Below are positions 12,878-25,000 of a stretch of 64,000 bases of DNA, one piece after another. Source of the stretch: Daphnia pulex (Eukaryota; Arthropoda; Branchiopoda; Diplostraca; Daphniidae); contig NC_060026.1 in NCBI RefSeq assembly GCF_021134715.1, positions 14,561,001 to 14,625,000 of the forward strand, written 5' to 3'. The notes below the pieces were generated by a model. The model saw nothing but the letters and a program-made list of their open reading frames with translations. It did no database searches and was not told where the DNA came from. The position numbers and the translations under genes are program-made. Positions within the stretch are counted from its first letter, which is position 1; the number at the start of each line of letters is the position of its first letter.

Positions 12878-13684
12878 CGAATAAGGAAATAATCGTATTC
12901 GTTATTCGTCGAATACAATTTTCTTTATTCGTATTCGTTATTCTTATTCGTTGTACCTCACGCTTCATGATTTCGAATACAATTTCGAATATTAAAAAAA
13001 TTTTTTTTTTTTTAAAGTTTGCTGTTTAGTATAGATTTTTCATTTTTGCCTCGTCTCAGTCGCGTGTCTGTCGCCGAGATTTTTGGAAAAATCTATTGGA
13101 GTCCGTAATCCGGACTCCTCCAACGTCAAGCCTTGCTATTGGAGTCCGTAAATCCAGATGGCTCTGGTGTCGCCGACCAGCAGACCAATCTGTTTTTTTT
13201 TTTTAGAGTTGATTAACGAAGGGAAAAGAATGGATTCTGAATTAATCACGTTCACACTACTCTTTTTGAGCGTGATGTGTACCGTGATCTAAGAATAAGC
13301 TACGATTTTACACATGAGAAAAACCGATTATGTCTTCCTCGCAACAGTTACAAAGGCTGTAGTGTGATGTGTTGGTGATGTGTTCTCTTTTAAAAAAGAA
13401 ACTGAATTTTAATCAGGTCAAATAAGATTGCAGTTAATCATTTCGGCAGTTAGCTGCTATAATAGCGCATTTAATAATGAAATAAGATTTATTTTAAAAT
13501 GTTTGCCTGTTGTATTTAACCACTGGTTAGTTTTACGGAATCCAATAGCACTTTTTGCCTTTAGAGGGGTCTGGATTACGGACTCCAATAGGCGCGACCT
13601 TTTATTTGCTATTCGAAATTTTATTCTAAATTTTATTCGTATTCGTTATTCGAGCTACGTTCGAATCACGAAAAACCTTATTCG
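12878..13684. mobile_element. Fold-back/MITE-like element next to the kinase B stop
   Basis: Ends are short inverted repeats: CGAATAAGG at 12878-12886 and CCTTATTCG at 13676-13684. Both arms carry repeated TATTCGTTATTCG-type units. A perfect 19-nt inverted pair lies inside: CTATTGGAGTCCGTAATCC at 13093-13111 and its complement at 13573-13591, with a second near-copy at 13135-13155. No ORF of note. The superfamily is not clear and I see no certain target duplication. Confidence 0.65.
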
Positions 13685-13852
13685 ACAGAACACTGGACGA
13701 AGATTAATATTTTACCTGGAATCATTCCCACCTTTGGATTTCTATCCATTAGCCTACTATGTGCTTGGTGTCATGTCAAATTCTTTTCAAGTTTCAACAC
13801 AGATCCTGCAAGTTAAAAGTTAAAATTTTTATTAAGAAATGTCCATCTTAAC

Positions 13853-14704
13853 CGGGGGTTGGCAACTCAAAATTTGGGTGTACGAGGATTCAGAATCTCA
13901 GAGATTCCGAGAGATTCTAGAGATTCTGAGAGATTCTGAGAGATTCTACGAGATTTCCTCGAGATTCTGAATCAAGTTTTCCCCAAAATTCCGCTAGGGG
14001 CGCCACTAGTCCTTGGCCCAGTTTCTGTACAGAAGTATGCACTATGTTACGTAGTGGGCGTAGCTCCGTTTTGGCATGCTCTATACAGCTTATAGACATG
14101 TAGATCGTATTATCTTAAAGATAATTTACTGATAGGAAAAGGTGCTACAATGAAGTAAACTGATAGTTAGAAATTTGATAGGTTTGAATTAAAAGTCCAG
14201 ATTATTAATTTTAAAATAAAATATACGGAGAAAATTAACTTTAATTGCTGGGAATTATTGGCATATTATCAATAAAGTGTTTTTTAACCATAAATTTTTC
14301 CAACCCCATCTTACATTCATGAGCAGATGAAAAAATGTGTACGCCACCATTCGGTGGGAAAAAGGAGGGAAAATTTAAAAAGATTTAGCGCAACCCATAT
14401 TTTTACATTTTGCAGTATTTCTAGTGCATTTTTTACAATTGGAGCTTTTCAAAGACCAAATTCACAAAATATCTTGAATTTTAGACGGTTTTGGGGTAGT
14501 TTAAAGTTAAAAAAGGGGGTAAATTTAGTGAGATTCTGGAGATTCTACGAGATTCTATGGGATTCTACGGGATTCTGTGAGATTCTAAAGATTCTACGAG
14601 ATTCTGAAGATTCTATGAGATTCCGGGGATTCTGGAGGGATTCTTGAGATTCTGACAAGATTCTGGCTAGGGTGTACGAGGATTCTGGGGAGTTGCCAAC
14701 CCCG
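13853..14704. mobile_element. Non-autonomous hAT-like element
   Basis: Terminal inverted repeats CGGGGGTTGGCAACTC (13853-13868) and GAGTTGCCAACCCCG (14690-14704), flanked on both sides by the direct repeat ATCTTAAC (13845-13852 and 14705-14712). An 8-bp duplication and a GGGGTTGGCAA terminus are typical of hAT transposons. It carries no transposase. Both ends hold degenerate GAGATTCT repeats (13890-13975 and 14525-14665). Confidence 0.85.
14525..14668 (+). repeat. Degenerate GAGATTCT tandem repeat
   Basis: About fifteen imperfect copies of a roughly 10-nt unit with core GATTCT, inside the hAT-like element. A shorter block of the same unit is at 13890-13975. Confidence 0.8.
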
Positions 14705-14712
14705 ATCTTAAC

Positions 14713-16066
14713 ATTAAGATTTTATTATCTGATGTTAATAACTGTTAAACTTTCGATTGGAAAGATTTACTTGGATTATTATTTTAACTTTAAAAATTTA
14801 TTGGTAATAAATCTAATAGATGGCTCTGATTCATCAAAACAAAAACTTATCGTGCATTGCAGCAGACGACTGCGGCTACAACAACATCGGTCAGATCCTA
14901 AGATCCCAAGATCCTTGAGAGAAGCATACAACTGTCAACCAGAACCAGCAGATGGCGACCAGAGCGTTGTCGGACTAGACCATTGACTTCCGAATCATAG
15001 ACTGGGTGGATTGCCGATTGTCTAAGTGAAACTAGTCCATTTACCCAGTTCATGTCGTGCCATTAATTAGACTACATTGAATTATTTGTGTAAATGCAAA
15101 TAAGTTAATTGTGATTTGTGAAAGGTATAGGTTCCTATCCTAGGAAAGTTTCAAAATATTTACACAACTTTTGCTGCAAAACTACAGACTATGAGACTAC
15201 AGTCACAGCTATGCTGTGTGTGTGCAATGGGAATCAACATTGATTAAACTTTAATTTTTAATGTAATGGCAAGAGTAATGGTGTTAGGACATTTATTATA
15301 ATTTGGTCACGCCTATTGTCCTCCAGAATCTGGGGGTAAAAATGAAAAGCCCAGACAAAACGCCCAGCTTGTTTTTACTTTTGTCTCAGTTTAGTTTTGA
15401 TTGTGTCGTAAGTGTGAACGGTTGTGGACAGTGTAGTAGCAGGGCATTTGTGCAAATTTCCTTCTGGATATCATCAACATCAATAGTGACGTCATCGACA
15501 TTTCATCGTGGATAATCTGCGAGGTGAATTTCTCTTTAAGATGATAAATATTTATTACCATTTATCACCGTATTTCCGATGTCTTTTTTTTCTATTTCGA
15601 TTCCACACAATTGTGTAATCAAACCGTTTTTTCGTCTTATTATTTTCCATTAGTTTGAATTTTTCAATGGAGCGTTTGCTGTTGAATAATGTGAAATGCA
15701 TCTTCTTCCGTTGGGTTTCTCCTTTACCTCGACGTCTCTCGTGTACGTTCATGCGAGTGTGAATGTATTCACGAGAACGTCATTCCTTTCTTTTTCTACC
15801 TGAAATGCCAACGGACGAACCACATCGCGATGATGACGTCACGCCCCGTTCACTCCATTCTACTTCAAGTCGCCTCGTTCACTGCAATCAAGGTAGGATC
15901 AAACTTAAATATCGGTTCTTTATTATAAAAAAAAAAAAGAAACGCAACTGGTGGCGCAATCCTTTTATTTTATTGGGATTTATTTTGTTTCCGGTTGTTA
16001 AATTCTCTGAATATTGAACAAGTTTCTTACATCTTTTTTTTTACACACTTGAAAGAACATCGTTTG
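14713..16066. other. Intergenic, nothing recognised
   Basis: AT-rich sequence with no recognisable gene, RNA or transposon terminus. It contains the 3' flank of the RHS gene: TTTATT at 15979-15984 reads AATAAA on the minus strand, about 85 nt past that stop codon. Confidence 0.5.
15979..15984 (-). promoter_or_regulatory. Likely poly(A) signal of the RHS gene
   Basis: AATAAA on the minus strand, about 85 nt downstream of the stop codon at 16067. A second AATAAA lies at 15964-15969. A eukaryotic poly(A) signal here fits host expression of the giant ORF. Confidence 0.45.
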
Positions 16067-19000
16067 TTAAATTGCGCATGCAGACATATTAGAACGCGTC
16101 AAATGATGTAATTGAGCCGAAATTGATTCAGCGTTTTTAATGTATCCGTTCGTAGTCTCCTTTTCAACTGAAAAATCATCTTCACAACAGTCGTAGAAAA
16201 TTATGTCATCGTCCTCTTCGTCGTGCTCTGTTGGACATAAATGCGTCATTTCTTCAATATCTTCTATGAGGGCCGATAGTCTTTCAGTCATAGTTTTTAA
16301 CGCTCTTACATCATCCATCGTTTCGGCTATCGTTTTGCTACTTAGAGAACTAATCTGCTCTTGAAGTTCTTCAATCAACGGAAACGCCCAATCCACCTGG
16401 TGATTTGACTGAAGTTGGACTCGTACGATTTCCTCCAGTTTATCCAGTTGCATCTTCCACAATTTTTTATCCTCGTCGTTTATAGGAACAGGGATTTTAC
16501 AGACTGAACCCGTCCAAACGTTCTTGACGTGACTGGCCATTTTTGAAATCTCTCTGTAAATTCCTGGTGCTGCGTAAGCTAAAATCAACCAGCTATCAAC
16601 GGCGACGACTAATTTTTCAGCTACTGAATTTCTGTTATACGGGCTGTGAATGAAAGTGGTTTCATCTCCACGGCAAGTCACCGATGGCTGGCCGTGCCAC
16701 TCGATCGGCCTGCAGTCGTGGAATGTGTCTTGATCCTGTTGCAACGGAGGAGGACTAATGTCGACCCAAGGTGATTGGGTAAACACCATCGTTTGTCCAT
16801 GATGTCCGTAACAGGTTATAGCATTTTTAGAATAGGAGTAACAATTACCGATTGAAACGTCGCGGTAATCAGTTTGAGAAACGTCGTCCAGTTGAGGTAA
16901 TAGATCGACAGCCTCGTGATTCTGTGGGAATTGATTTGGACGAATGCTTTCGATAGGAACATCAGGCAGCCGCAGAGACACTGTGACGAAATCGAATATG
17001 GAATCAAGCGAGGCGATAGTTGCGATTAATTGACGACTAACAGTAATAGACGAAATTAAATCGATCCAACTGGCAGGTCGAGATGCGCTGGAGACCAAAT
17101 ATAAAGGGGCTGATGTTGGGTATGAATAATTAAGAGTGTTTTCATTCAGATAAGTTTCTTCTTTTGTTGATTGGCATCGGAGTGGATGAGTTGTATTTCT
17201 CGTATCCAGCAATAAGACGGAACGACGGTCTCGCTTGTTTTGAGCACGCTCCACATCACGAACGCCGATCTGTTCTGACCATCGGCTTCGCGCTGGTTGT
17301 TCACTGCTACTGGCTGACTTTAGAGATTGCACATAGTCTTTAAATTGTTGTCTGTTTTGAAATTTCTTCGATCCAAGTGAAACAGCTTCTTCTTGAGAAA
17401 GCGGAATCGTATCCAGTTTCCGAATATATAAATCGACCTTTTCTTTGTTGCCAAATTCATACAAGCGACGGAAATCCAGAATGCTATTCAGGTTTCCTTG
17501 ATTGCTTTCTGATTTCAATTCCTTGAATTGAATGTACGCATCGTTCCATAGTTTAGGGAGGAACTTCGCTTCATTATCCGCCATGTTTGAGAACGAATTC
17601 TTTTTGGACGCAAAATACCACTGGCCATCAGTAATGTCTCTATAGAGAATAGGTGTGCTGAAAGTGATCGGCAGACCCTTGGAATGCATTACATTGTTGT
17701 GATGTCCTGGGAAAGCCAAGTAATCCTCCCAACGAATAACAGTGTCATATTTGGCAGCCAAATCATCCTCAATCTGCTTGAGTCTAAGATTTTTCTTTAT
17801 TATGTCTTGTATTGGTTGTTTATTTAACTCTTTGATTTCCTCAAAATTGCCATTATGATCCTTCCGGTATATATTTTCCAAGGGAACGATTGCACCATCT
17901 TTTGGATGTAAAACATTTCCACTTTTGTCGAACAATTCCAGGGCACCATCCAGTTCAATAATTTTTTTCAAATAATCATCTCGGTAATAGCCCTCTTCCA
18001 AGTAAATTCCAAATTGGCTGTCACGGTTGTGATGAAATACCGTCATTTTTGGCTCATGTTTTCCGTCTTTTCCTATAAAATCATAATCGTACTTGACATA
18101 TATGGAACAACTCTGCAATTCTGGAGTTAAAATGATACGTGTTTCACCAAATGGGTCGATCTGAATCTTTTCTCTCGTTTTCAGCCAATAGGCCTGAACT
18201 GAAGTAGGATCGTTCAATGATATTGGCTTGGCTATCAAACTGTAACTTGCTTGGCCGATTTCAGGATAAAGTTGGAATTTGTATGTACCCCCATTCTGAA
18301 ATCCTTTGGGAAATTGTTGTTGTGGGAAAAGTTTTGGGTCTCCGAGTTTCCTTAAGGAAATTGGTGAATTTTTCAGCACACTGACAGGATCTTTATTCAA
18401 CTGCGCTTGCAGTTCAGTGTTAGGTAAGGCTATGGGACATTTAGAATTCGAGTTTCCTCGTTTCATGCGACGTTTTCTAAGTCCCGGGCGACATCCAAAC
18501 GACCCCATCTCCCTGTCTGCAAACGCTTCGTTCTCCCGGTTTCTCATTTGATTCTTGGCATCTTCCATAGCCTCCAGTCGATGCAAAGCTACTTTCTGAG
18601 CGTCTGGCAGTTCCAACAGTTTGTTACCCGATATCTTATTGGTCGAAAATTGAAGTCCGTCTTTGGAGAGGAGCAGTTTGCGGGTCGTTTTTAACTGAAA
18701 AAGATTATGTTTGATCCAACGTTGAATTTTTCCCGATCGGATATTGTCAAACGCCCGTCCCATGTCGAATCGCATTTTAGTCACCAATTTTGGTAGTTTC
18801 ACTTTCAGCGCATTATTCGCTTTAGCTTTTAAATGACGGACTTGTTTGTTTCCCGCTTTCAGCATGTTGCGAGCGCTTGTGCCAAAAATCAGGCCATTCA
18901 AGAATCCTTCGTAAGTAGCAAATGAATGGGCATCCCATCCGCTAGGATCGAAATTCTCATTGGCCATACTGGTCATCAAATAGGCGGTGACAGCTGCAGC

Positions 19001-22000
19001 GGCTACTTTGCCTGTAGGTCCTTTAGCAATACGTTTAAGTAAAGGTTTCAATTGCTTCAGTTCGAATTTTTTCAGCATAGGAAGAAGGGTCGATAATTGT
19101 TTGGGACTATTTTTAGCCAATTTTAATATTCCGGAACCCATTTGAGTCAAATCGGTAGGTAAACCGATTCCACTGTCGACACCTTCTAGTAAGGCGTTGA
19201 GGGTATTCAGGTTGGTCCAGTCCCATTTCCATGGTGCAAATTCTCCGTTATTGGCCGATACTGCTTTACCGTAGGCAAAGCCAGCAGCTGTAGTATAAGT
19301 TCCTCCTAAAATCAAAAATTTGCCGAGCTTCCCAAATGTATTGGCGAACTGGTGAACCACTGCACCGCCTCCAACGATGCCCATTCCGGTGCTGACACCC
19401 TGGAAAAGTGCGTTATAAGTGCCCGGCTCATGCCACTTCCATTTGGTATAGTCCGCATTATTGTTGGCTGCAGCCGCTGAGACGTAAGCGGTTACCAAAC
19501 CGAGCGAGACGGTTGCATGGATCCCTATAGCGGCAGTTGCTGCAACAGCTCCTATGGGTATCATGGCCCCACCTATTCCACCTCCAATTATGCCGGACCA
19601 AGTTTTGCCACTCTTCCAATCCCACTTGCCCGGATTCCAGTTATTGTTGGCTGTAGCTCCTCCCAAGTAAGCACCGCCAACCGCAAACAAACCAATTAAT
19701 AGTCCCAATAAAAGTCCAAATTCTCCATCGGGATCTACCAGCGAGACGGGTGAATTGCCCACGTACTTGTACGGATTAAAATATTGTTCGCGAGGATCCG
19801 GTTGATAGAACCGTCCAATATCCGGATCGTAAAATCGTGCGTGGTAGTTGTAAAGTCCCGTTTCTCCATCCCATTCTTGCCCGGTGTAACGGTAGAAAAT
19901 TTCAGCCGCCGGATCACTTCCGTAGGAGCGCATAAGTTGGCCGTAAGGAAGATAATCGTAAGCGGCCACCACTTGGCCATCTCGTAAGACCAACCGGATC
20001 GAGCCGGAGTGATCGGTCCACACGCTGTGGAATGCGCCGTTGCGAACGAAGCCGAGGAGTCCACGAGGGCCGTAGATGTAAGACGTGGACACGACTACAG
20101 CCGCTGCATCTTTCAATTCAGGAAGTAGCGAAGAACTCGCCGAGGAATAAGTAGTTCGTCGATCAAAAAGAACTTTACCTTCTGTGTCACGGACATAATG
20201 CGCCTCGTGGATTAAATGGCCATCCTTGGCCATCACTCGTTTGAGAATTCTTTCACCATGGGCGTCGTAGGCGAAACGAACTGTCCTCCCATCCGTCAGG
20301 TGAATGGCCGTCGTCCGCATTGATGCGTTGTTGTATTCTATCCGTTCGATGCCTTTGTGAAGCGCTTGGATGACGTTACCACGGGTATCGTGAAGCATCG
20401 TCTTCTTCGCTTCCTTATCGTCGAGTTGACCCGGTTCTTCCACTTTAATGGAACGGATCCGATTAGCTTTGTCGTCATCGTATGAAAATTCGTAGCGATT
20501 GAAACCCGTGTAGAATTTCTTGTGGTTCCCATTTGCGTCGATATCAAACGAGGCCACGTCAAATGGATGTTCGCCCAGCGCGTAAGTGAAATGTTGGTCA
20601 AGGATGCGGATGAAATCAGCCAAGTATTTTGAATACTGAGGCGCGTTGAATATTTGCCTCAACTTGGCATCCAGCCAATCTGTGGTGTCTTTGGATTTTC
20701 CCATTATTACCTGGTGGACTTTTTCGGCCGCCCGCCTCAATTTTTCGGAATCGGCAAACGGCATTCCGTCGTCGAAGCCACTCCATTGCCGGAATATTTT
20801 CTGAAAATCGTCCAGTGTTGATAATTTATTCCGTCGTTGTCCAATTTCTTTCAAAATCATCTTTTCTATGAGATTCCTGTAAAGTGTGACGTCTTCTTGG
20901 GTGCCCGTGACAGCCGCAAGTAGAGTCTTTAAATCGTCACTGCGGGTGAAAGATTTCCCCGGATTGGCTACGGCCGTCAACCAGTCGGATTTCCTTTGAT
21001 CAGACACAATGAATCCAGCGTCATCCAGTTGCTTCCAAACGTCGCGCGATTGTTGCTTGTTTAAGGCCGTTTGACGGGACAGCGTGTCCGGCTGGAATGG
21101 AACGGCCAATTTCTCCGTCTCATCTGTAAAATATTTGGCTTTAACAAGCTCCCGGTGGTTTCCGTAAGCATAACTGTGCCCGTAAATCCTAGGCATCCGC
21201 TTTTGAGCCAATATTCGAGCCATTTGTTGGCCATTCGGTCCTCCGCACACTAGCGGCATCCAAGTCCTGCCATCACTAATTGCGAAGTGATAATCTTTTA
21301 GAGGACGACCAGTCTTAGTCAAGTAGCCGTTGCGTTTGAGAGCCTTAAAGCACAGCTGAGCCGACGAGTTTGACTCTAACATTAGCTTTGAATGATTCGT
21401 CAGTTGGAACCAACGCCAGTCGGCGCTAGGGGGCCACGTAGCGTTGAATGCCGTCCGCATAACAATTCCGTCACCGGTTCCACCTTGGCCGTATCCACCA
21501 TCCGTGTATGACACCAATTCGGTTAGGAAAGGATCAGATATCTGTTCTAAGAAGCCAGGCGAATTGTAATGAAAAGTTCGATTGAAATTGTGTTGGCTTC
21601 CAGGTAGAACGTGTTCACTAGCCAATTGTCCACTTCCGTGGTAGTTGAAACGGACAATATCTCCAGATTGGCCATCCAAACTCAATGCAATCAGCTGCCC
21701 CAGTTTATTGTAACGATGTTCCAGTTTGACGCCCAGATTATTTTCGCCACTGACTGACGGATATTGAATTGATCGCAGTCGGTTACTGTGAGAGTAGTAT
21801 GTCTTCCTGATTTCTGTATCAGCCTGCTGATCAAAGGAAACCAGTTGTTTAAATTCGATTAAGCGGTCTTGGCTGTCCCAGCGCATCTCTTCCACTAAAA
21901 CGTTGTCGTCAAAGTTATGAGTCACAAAGGTGGCGTTACGTTCACCTCTCAACACCGACGGATCGTAGTGTCGTTCTTCCGCTTCTGTTCGATCGATTAA

Positions 22001-25000
22001 CTGGTAAAAATTGGCGTTGGCCAGCGATCCTTCAGCAAGGGAATTTTTGAATTTTTGGCGGGACATGGGCATTTGTTCCAAAAATCCCGTACGGGCGACT
22101 GCTCGTCCGTTGTCATCGTACTCGTAAAATACGACGCTATCAATTTCGTTGGATTCTTCCGAAACGGAATGAACTTGCAGACGGAGTTGGCCATCTCTGT
22201 TATAATAATACTCAAAGTGTCCAGTGTCTGGGGTCGTCTTGCGAATAAGTAGCCCAGTGTCGTCGTTATAGGTCATAAAGGTACCCAGAGTTTTCTGCAA
22301 ACGAATTTCTTCAGACGAAAGTTTTGTTTTCGTCACAGGCCACAACGGTTTGGACTTCATAAAAGTGTCAGCACGTTCGTGATAGATTGGTGGAAGGCTT
22401 TTGATGAGCCGGTTCTTGGAATCGTATTCATAAGTGCTAAGCAAATGATCATGGCCGGGCACGTAGATGTAAAGGGCCACTCTGTTTTCCTGTTGATCCA
22501 GGACAGCCACTCTTTTAGTTCCGTTCGGCATTTCTTCCATTTTATGCCGGAAGCCATTACTCGTCGGGAAATGATTTTCGATAACGGCGATTTCATCCAT
22601 TCCGCCGGCCGATGTTCCAAATTTCTTGGCGTACGGACCGTTAACGTTGAAATCCGGACCGGGTTGTCCTTCCACTCGTTTTTCATTCAGCGGATTAGTT
22701 TCATATTCGGTGCGAAAGTAAGGGACTCCTTTGTCGAGCGGATTCAAACGATCCACCATCCCTCGCAGGCGATGGGTCTTCCATACTGAAAGGGAATTCT
22801 CTGGATCAATGGGTCCACTGACGAAATCCGAGTAGTAAGTCAGCAGTGGCTTTGCTTCATCTACGCTGACTCTTGTTAGTTTGGTAATGATTCCCTCTCG
22901 ACCGAGCTTGTCGTAAAGGGTCTGCGACACAAGAACGGATCTATCCGACTCCAGCTGGATGGTTTGAATTTTCTCGCCCCATTCGTTTAGAAATTCCATC
23001 TCGGTTCGTGGATTTCCCATGAAAACGCAATCCTCGACGAAGGTGTTTCCTTGAGCCTTAAAAGCGAAAAAAGTCCATGGATTTTTAGCGGATAAAGAAG
23101 CAACTAGACGGTCTAGAAGAAGGACACTGTCGATCCAGATAAAGAAACGACCGCCTTCGGTCATCACAATAATTTCGCCGCTATTAGGTAAATTTGTCAC
23201 GGTGGTATGGGGTGCGTCCGGCTGGACTTGAAACGTCAAAGTGCTGGATGACTTGTCAGATTTTCGGGCCAATCGAACTTGTCCACCTGCCATTTTCCAA
23301 GTCATGGATGCGGTGGGAGAAATCAGCGAATAATAGCAGCGGATAGCTGCCGACGACGATTCCGCACCAAACAAAATGGAAGGATCAACACTGACGAGTT
23401 GGTGAGATTGTTGATGATTGTGCCACAGTCGAGCCGGAGCTGTCGTCCAGACCGATGAATCCTTAGATGAATCATTCCAGCGGTTCCGCCAAGCGTAAGC
23501 GTCGAACGTTTCGTACAGTCCGCCATTCTCCGGATAGAAAACGGTGCGACTTCGTTTAGCTCCGGTGACGATTGACGGCGATCCATTTGGCGTGGGAATT
23601 AAACGACCGGTGTAACTAGATGTCGCTACTTGCTCCACCTGCTGTTGGCCGTTGACAGTCACATCTACTACAACAGCCATTTCACGGTCACGATAGTAGA
23701 TGGTTCGGCTGATGGAACCGCTGGAGCCGATAACAGAAACCGGCCTCCCATTATCGGAATTGAAAACTGTTGCTTTAAAATCGTGCAAAACAGGTGAAAA
23801 TCGGACGTGATCGACATCCAGATCAGCTGCATGGCCGTCATGCTGGTCAGCATCGATAGTTAATTTAATGGTGAACTGGGGCGTCTTTTCGTTTTGACTT
23901 GCCTGTTGACTTTCCGCATAGAGACGCTTGACAATGTCGAAATTGATCAACACTTCTAGGTAAGCCCAATCACCAACCGAGCGTATGATTCGAGCCAGTA
24001 GTCCCACAATTTCTTCTCCCGTCTCATTGACACTAATTATTGCTTTCAAGTAAGGCGTGACTTGACTTTGCTCGGTGGTACTGACGAAATAATCGATTCC
24101 GTTGGATGGGCGAATCCAGCAAGACGCGACGTAAGTAAGGTCTTGATCAGCTGGAGTGAACATTCCTTCCAGTAGCGGATGGCTAGCGTTTAATCGCAAG
24201 TAATTCTCTCCAGTCAGTGCGAAACCCCTCTTCACTACATTCGATTCCGAAAATCGCCACCGGAATGGAGAACTGGAATTATTCATTTCGTATGATTCGA
24301 ATCCATAGTAAGAGGCCAATTGGTCGGTTAAATTATATGGTGAGAAATCGCTGATAATCCGGCCCTTGTTGCGGTCCCACAAGATGCTTTCATCTGGAGT
24401 CTTTGATGGTTCGGCAGAATCGTTCTCGGTTTTCTTTTGAACTAACTGGCCATCAGCGCCAAACATTTCCAATGACGTCTGGCTCCACCCGCCAGAAGAT
24501 GAAATCTCGCGAGTCGTCCAAGTTTGTTGGATCCATCCGGCTAATTTGCGATTATTTCCGGGAATTATTGTTGCAATGACGTTGCCTTCGGCATTGGTGA
24601 CCCATTCATAACCCGTCGAGCGTGTCGTACTGTTATTGCTCATCTTGACCGATTTAACGACAAATCGTTTGGCATTTTTGTTGGGATTAATCGAGCGTAA
24701 GGAACGTGTCACCAACGCAAACTTTTCCGCTGCGTCTTCTTTTGATATGCTGGCCAGTGTTGTAAGCCGATCGTAGGAGCTGCTTTCACCCAACAGCTGC
24801 TCGTCGGGGAACGTGAAAACCGTTCCCAACGTTTTCCCGTTGTCAGAGAAGAATATGACGGTCGTGCTTTTATACCGAGTCTCGTAAGCCAAATACACCG
24901 GATAGCGACTGAAGATCTTATCTGGCGGACTGATTTCCAATCGGTGAAGTGCTTGGCCAATTTTTTTATTTGAATCCATTGGATCCTGCGCGTACAACGT

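Noticed and set aside
14327-14647. 106-codon plus-strand ORF inside the hAT-like element
   Set aside because: Its second half is translation of the GAGATTCT tandem repeat; no start context, splice sites or recognisable domain.
13880-14668. GATTCT repeat blocks as a CRISPR array
   Set aside because: Units are about 10 nt with no unique spacers, in a eukaryotic transposon.
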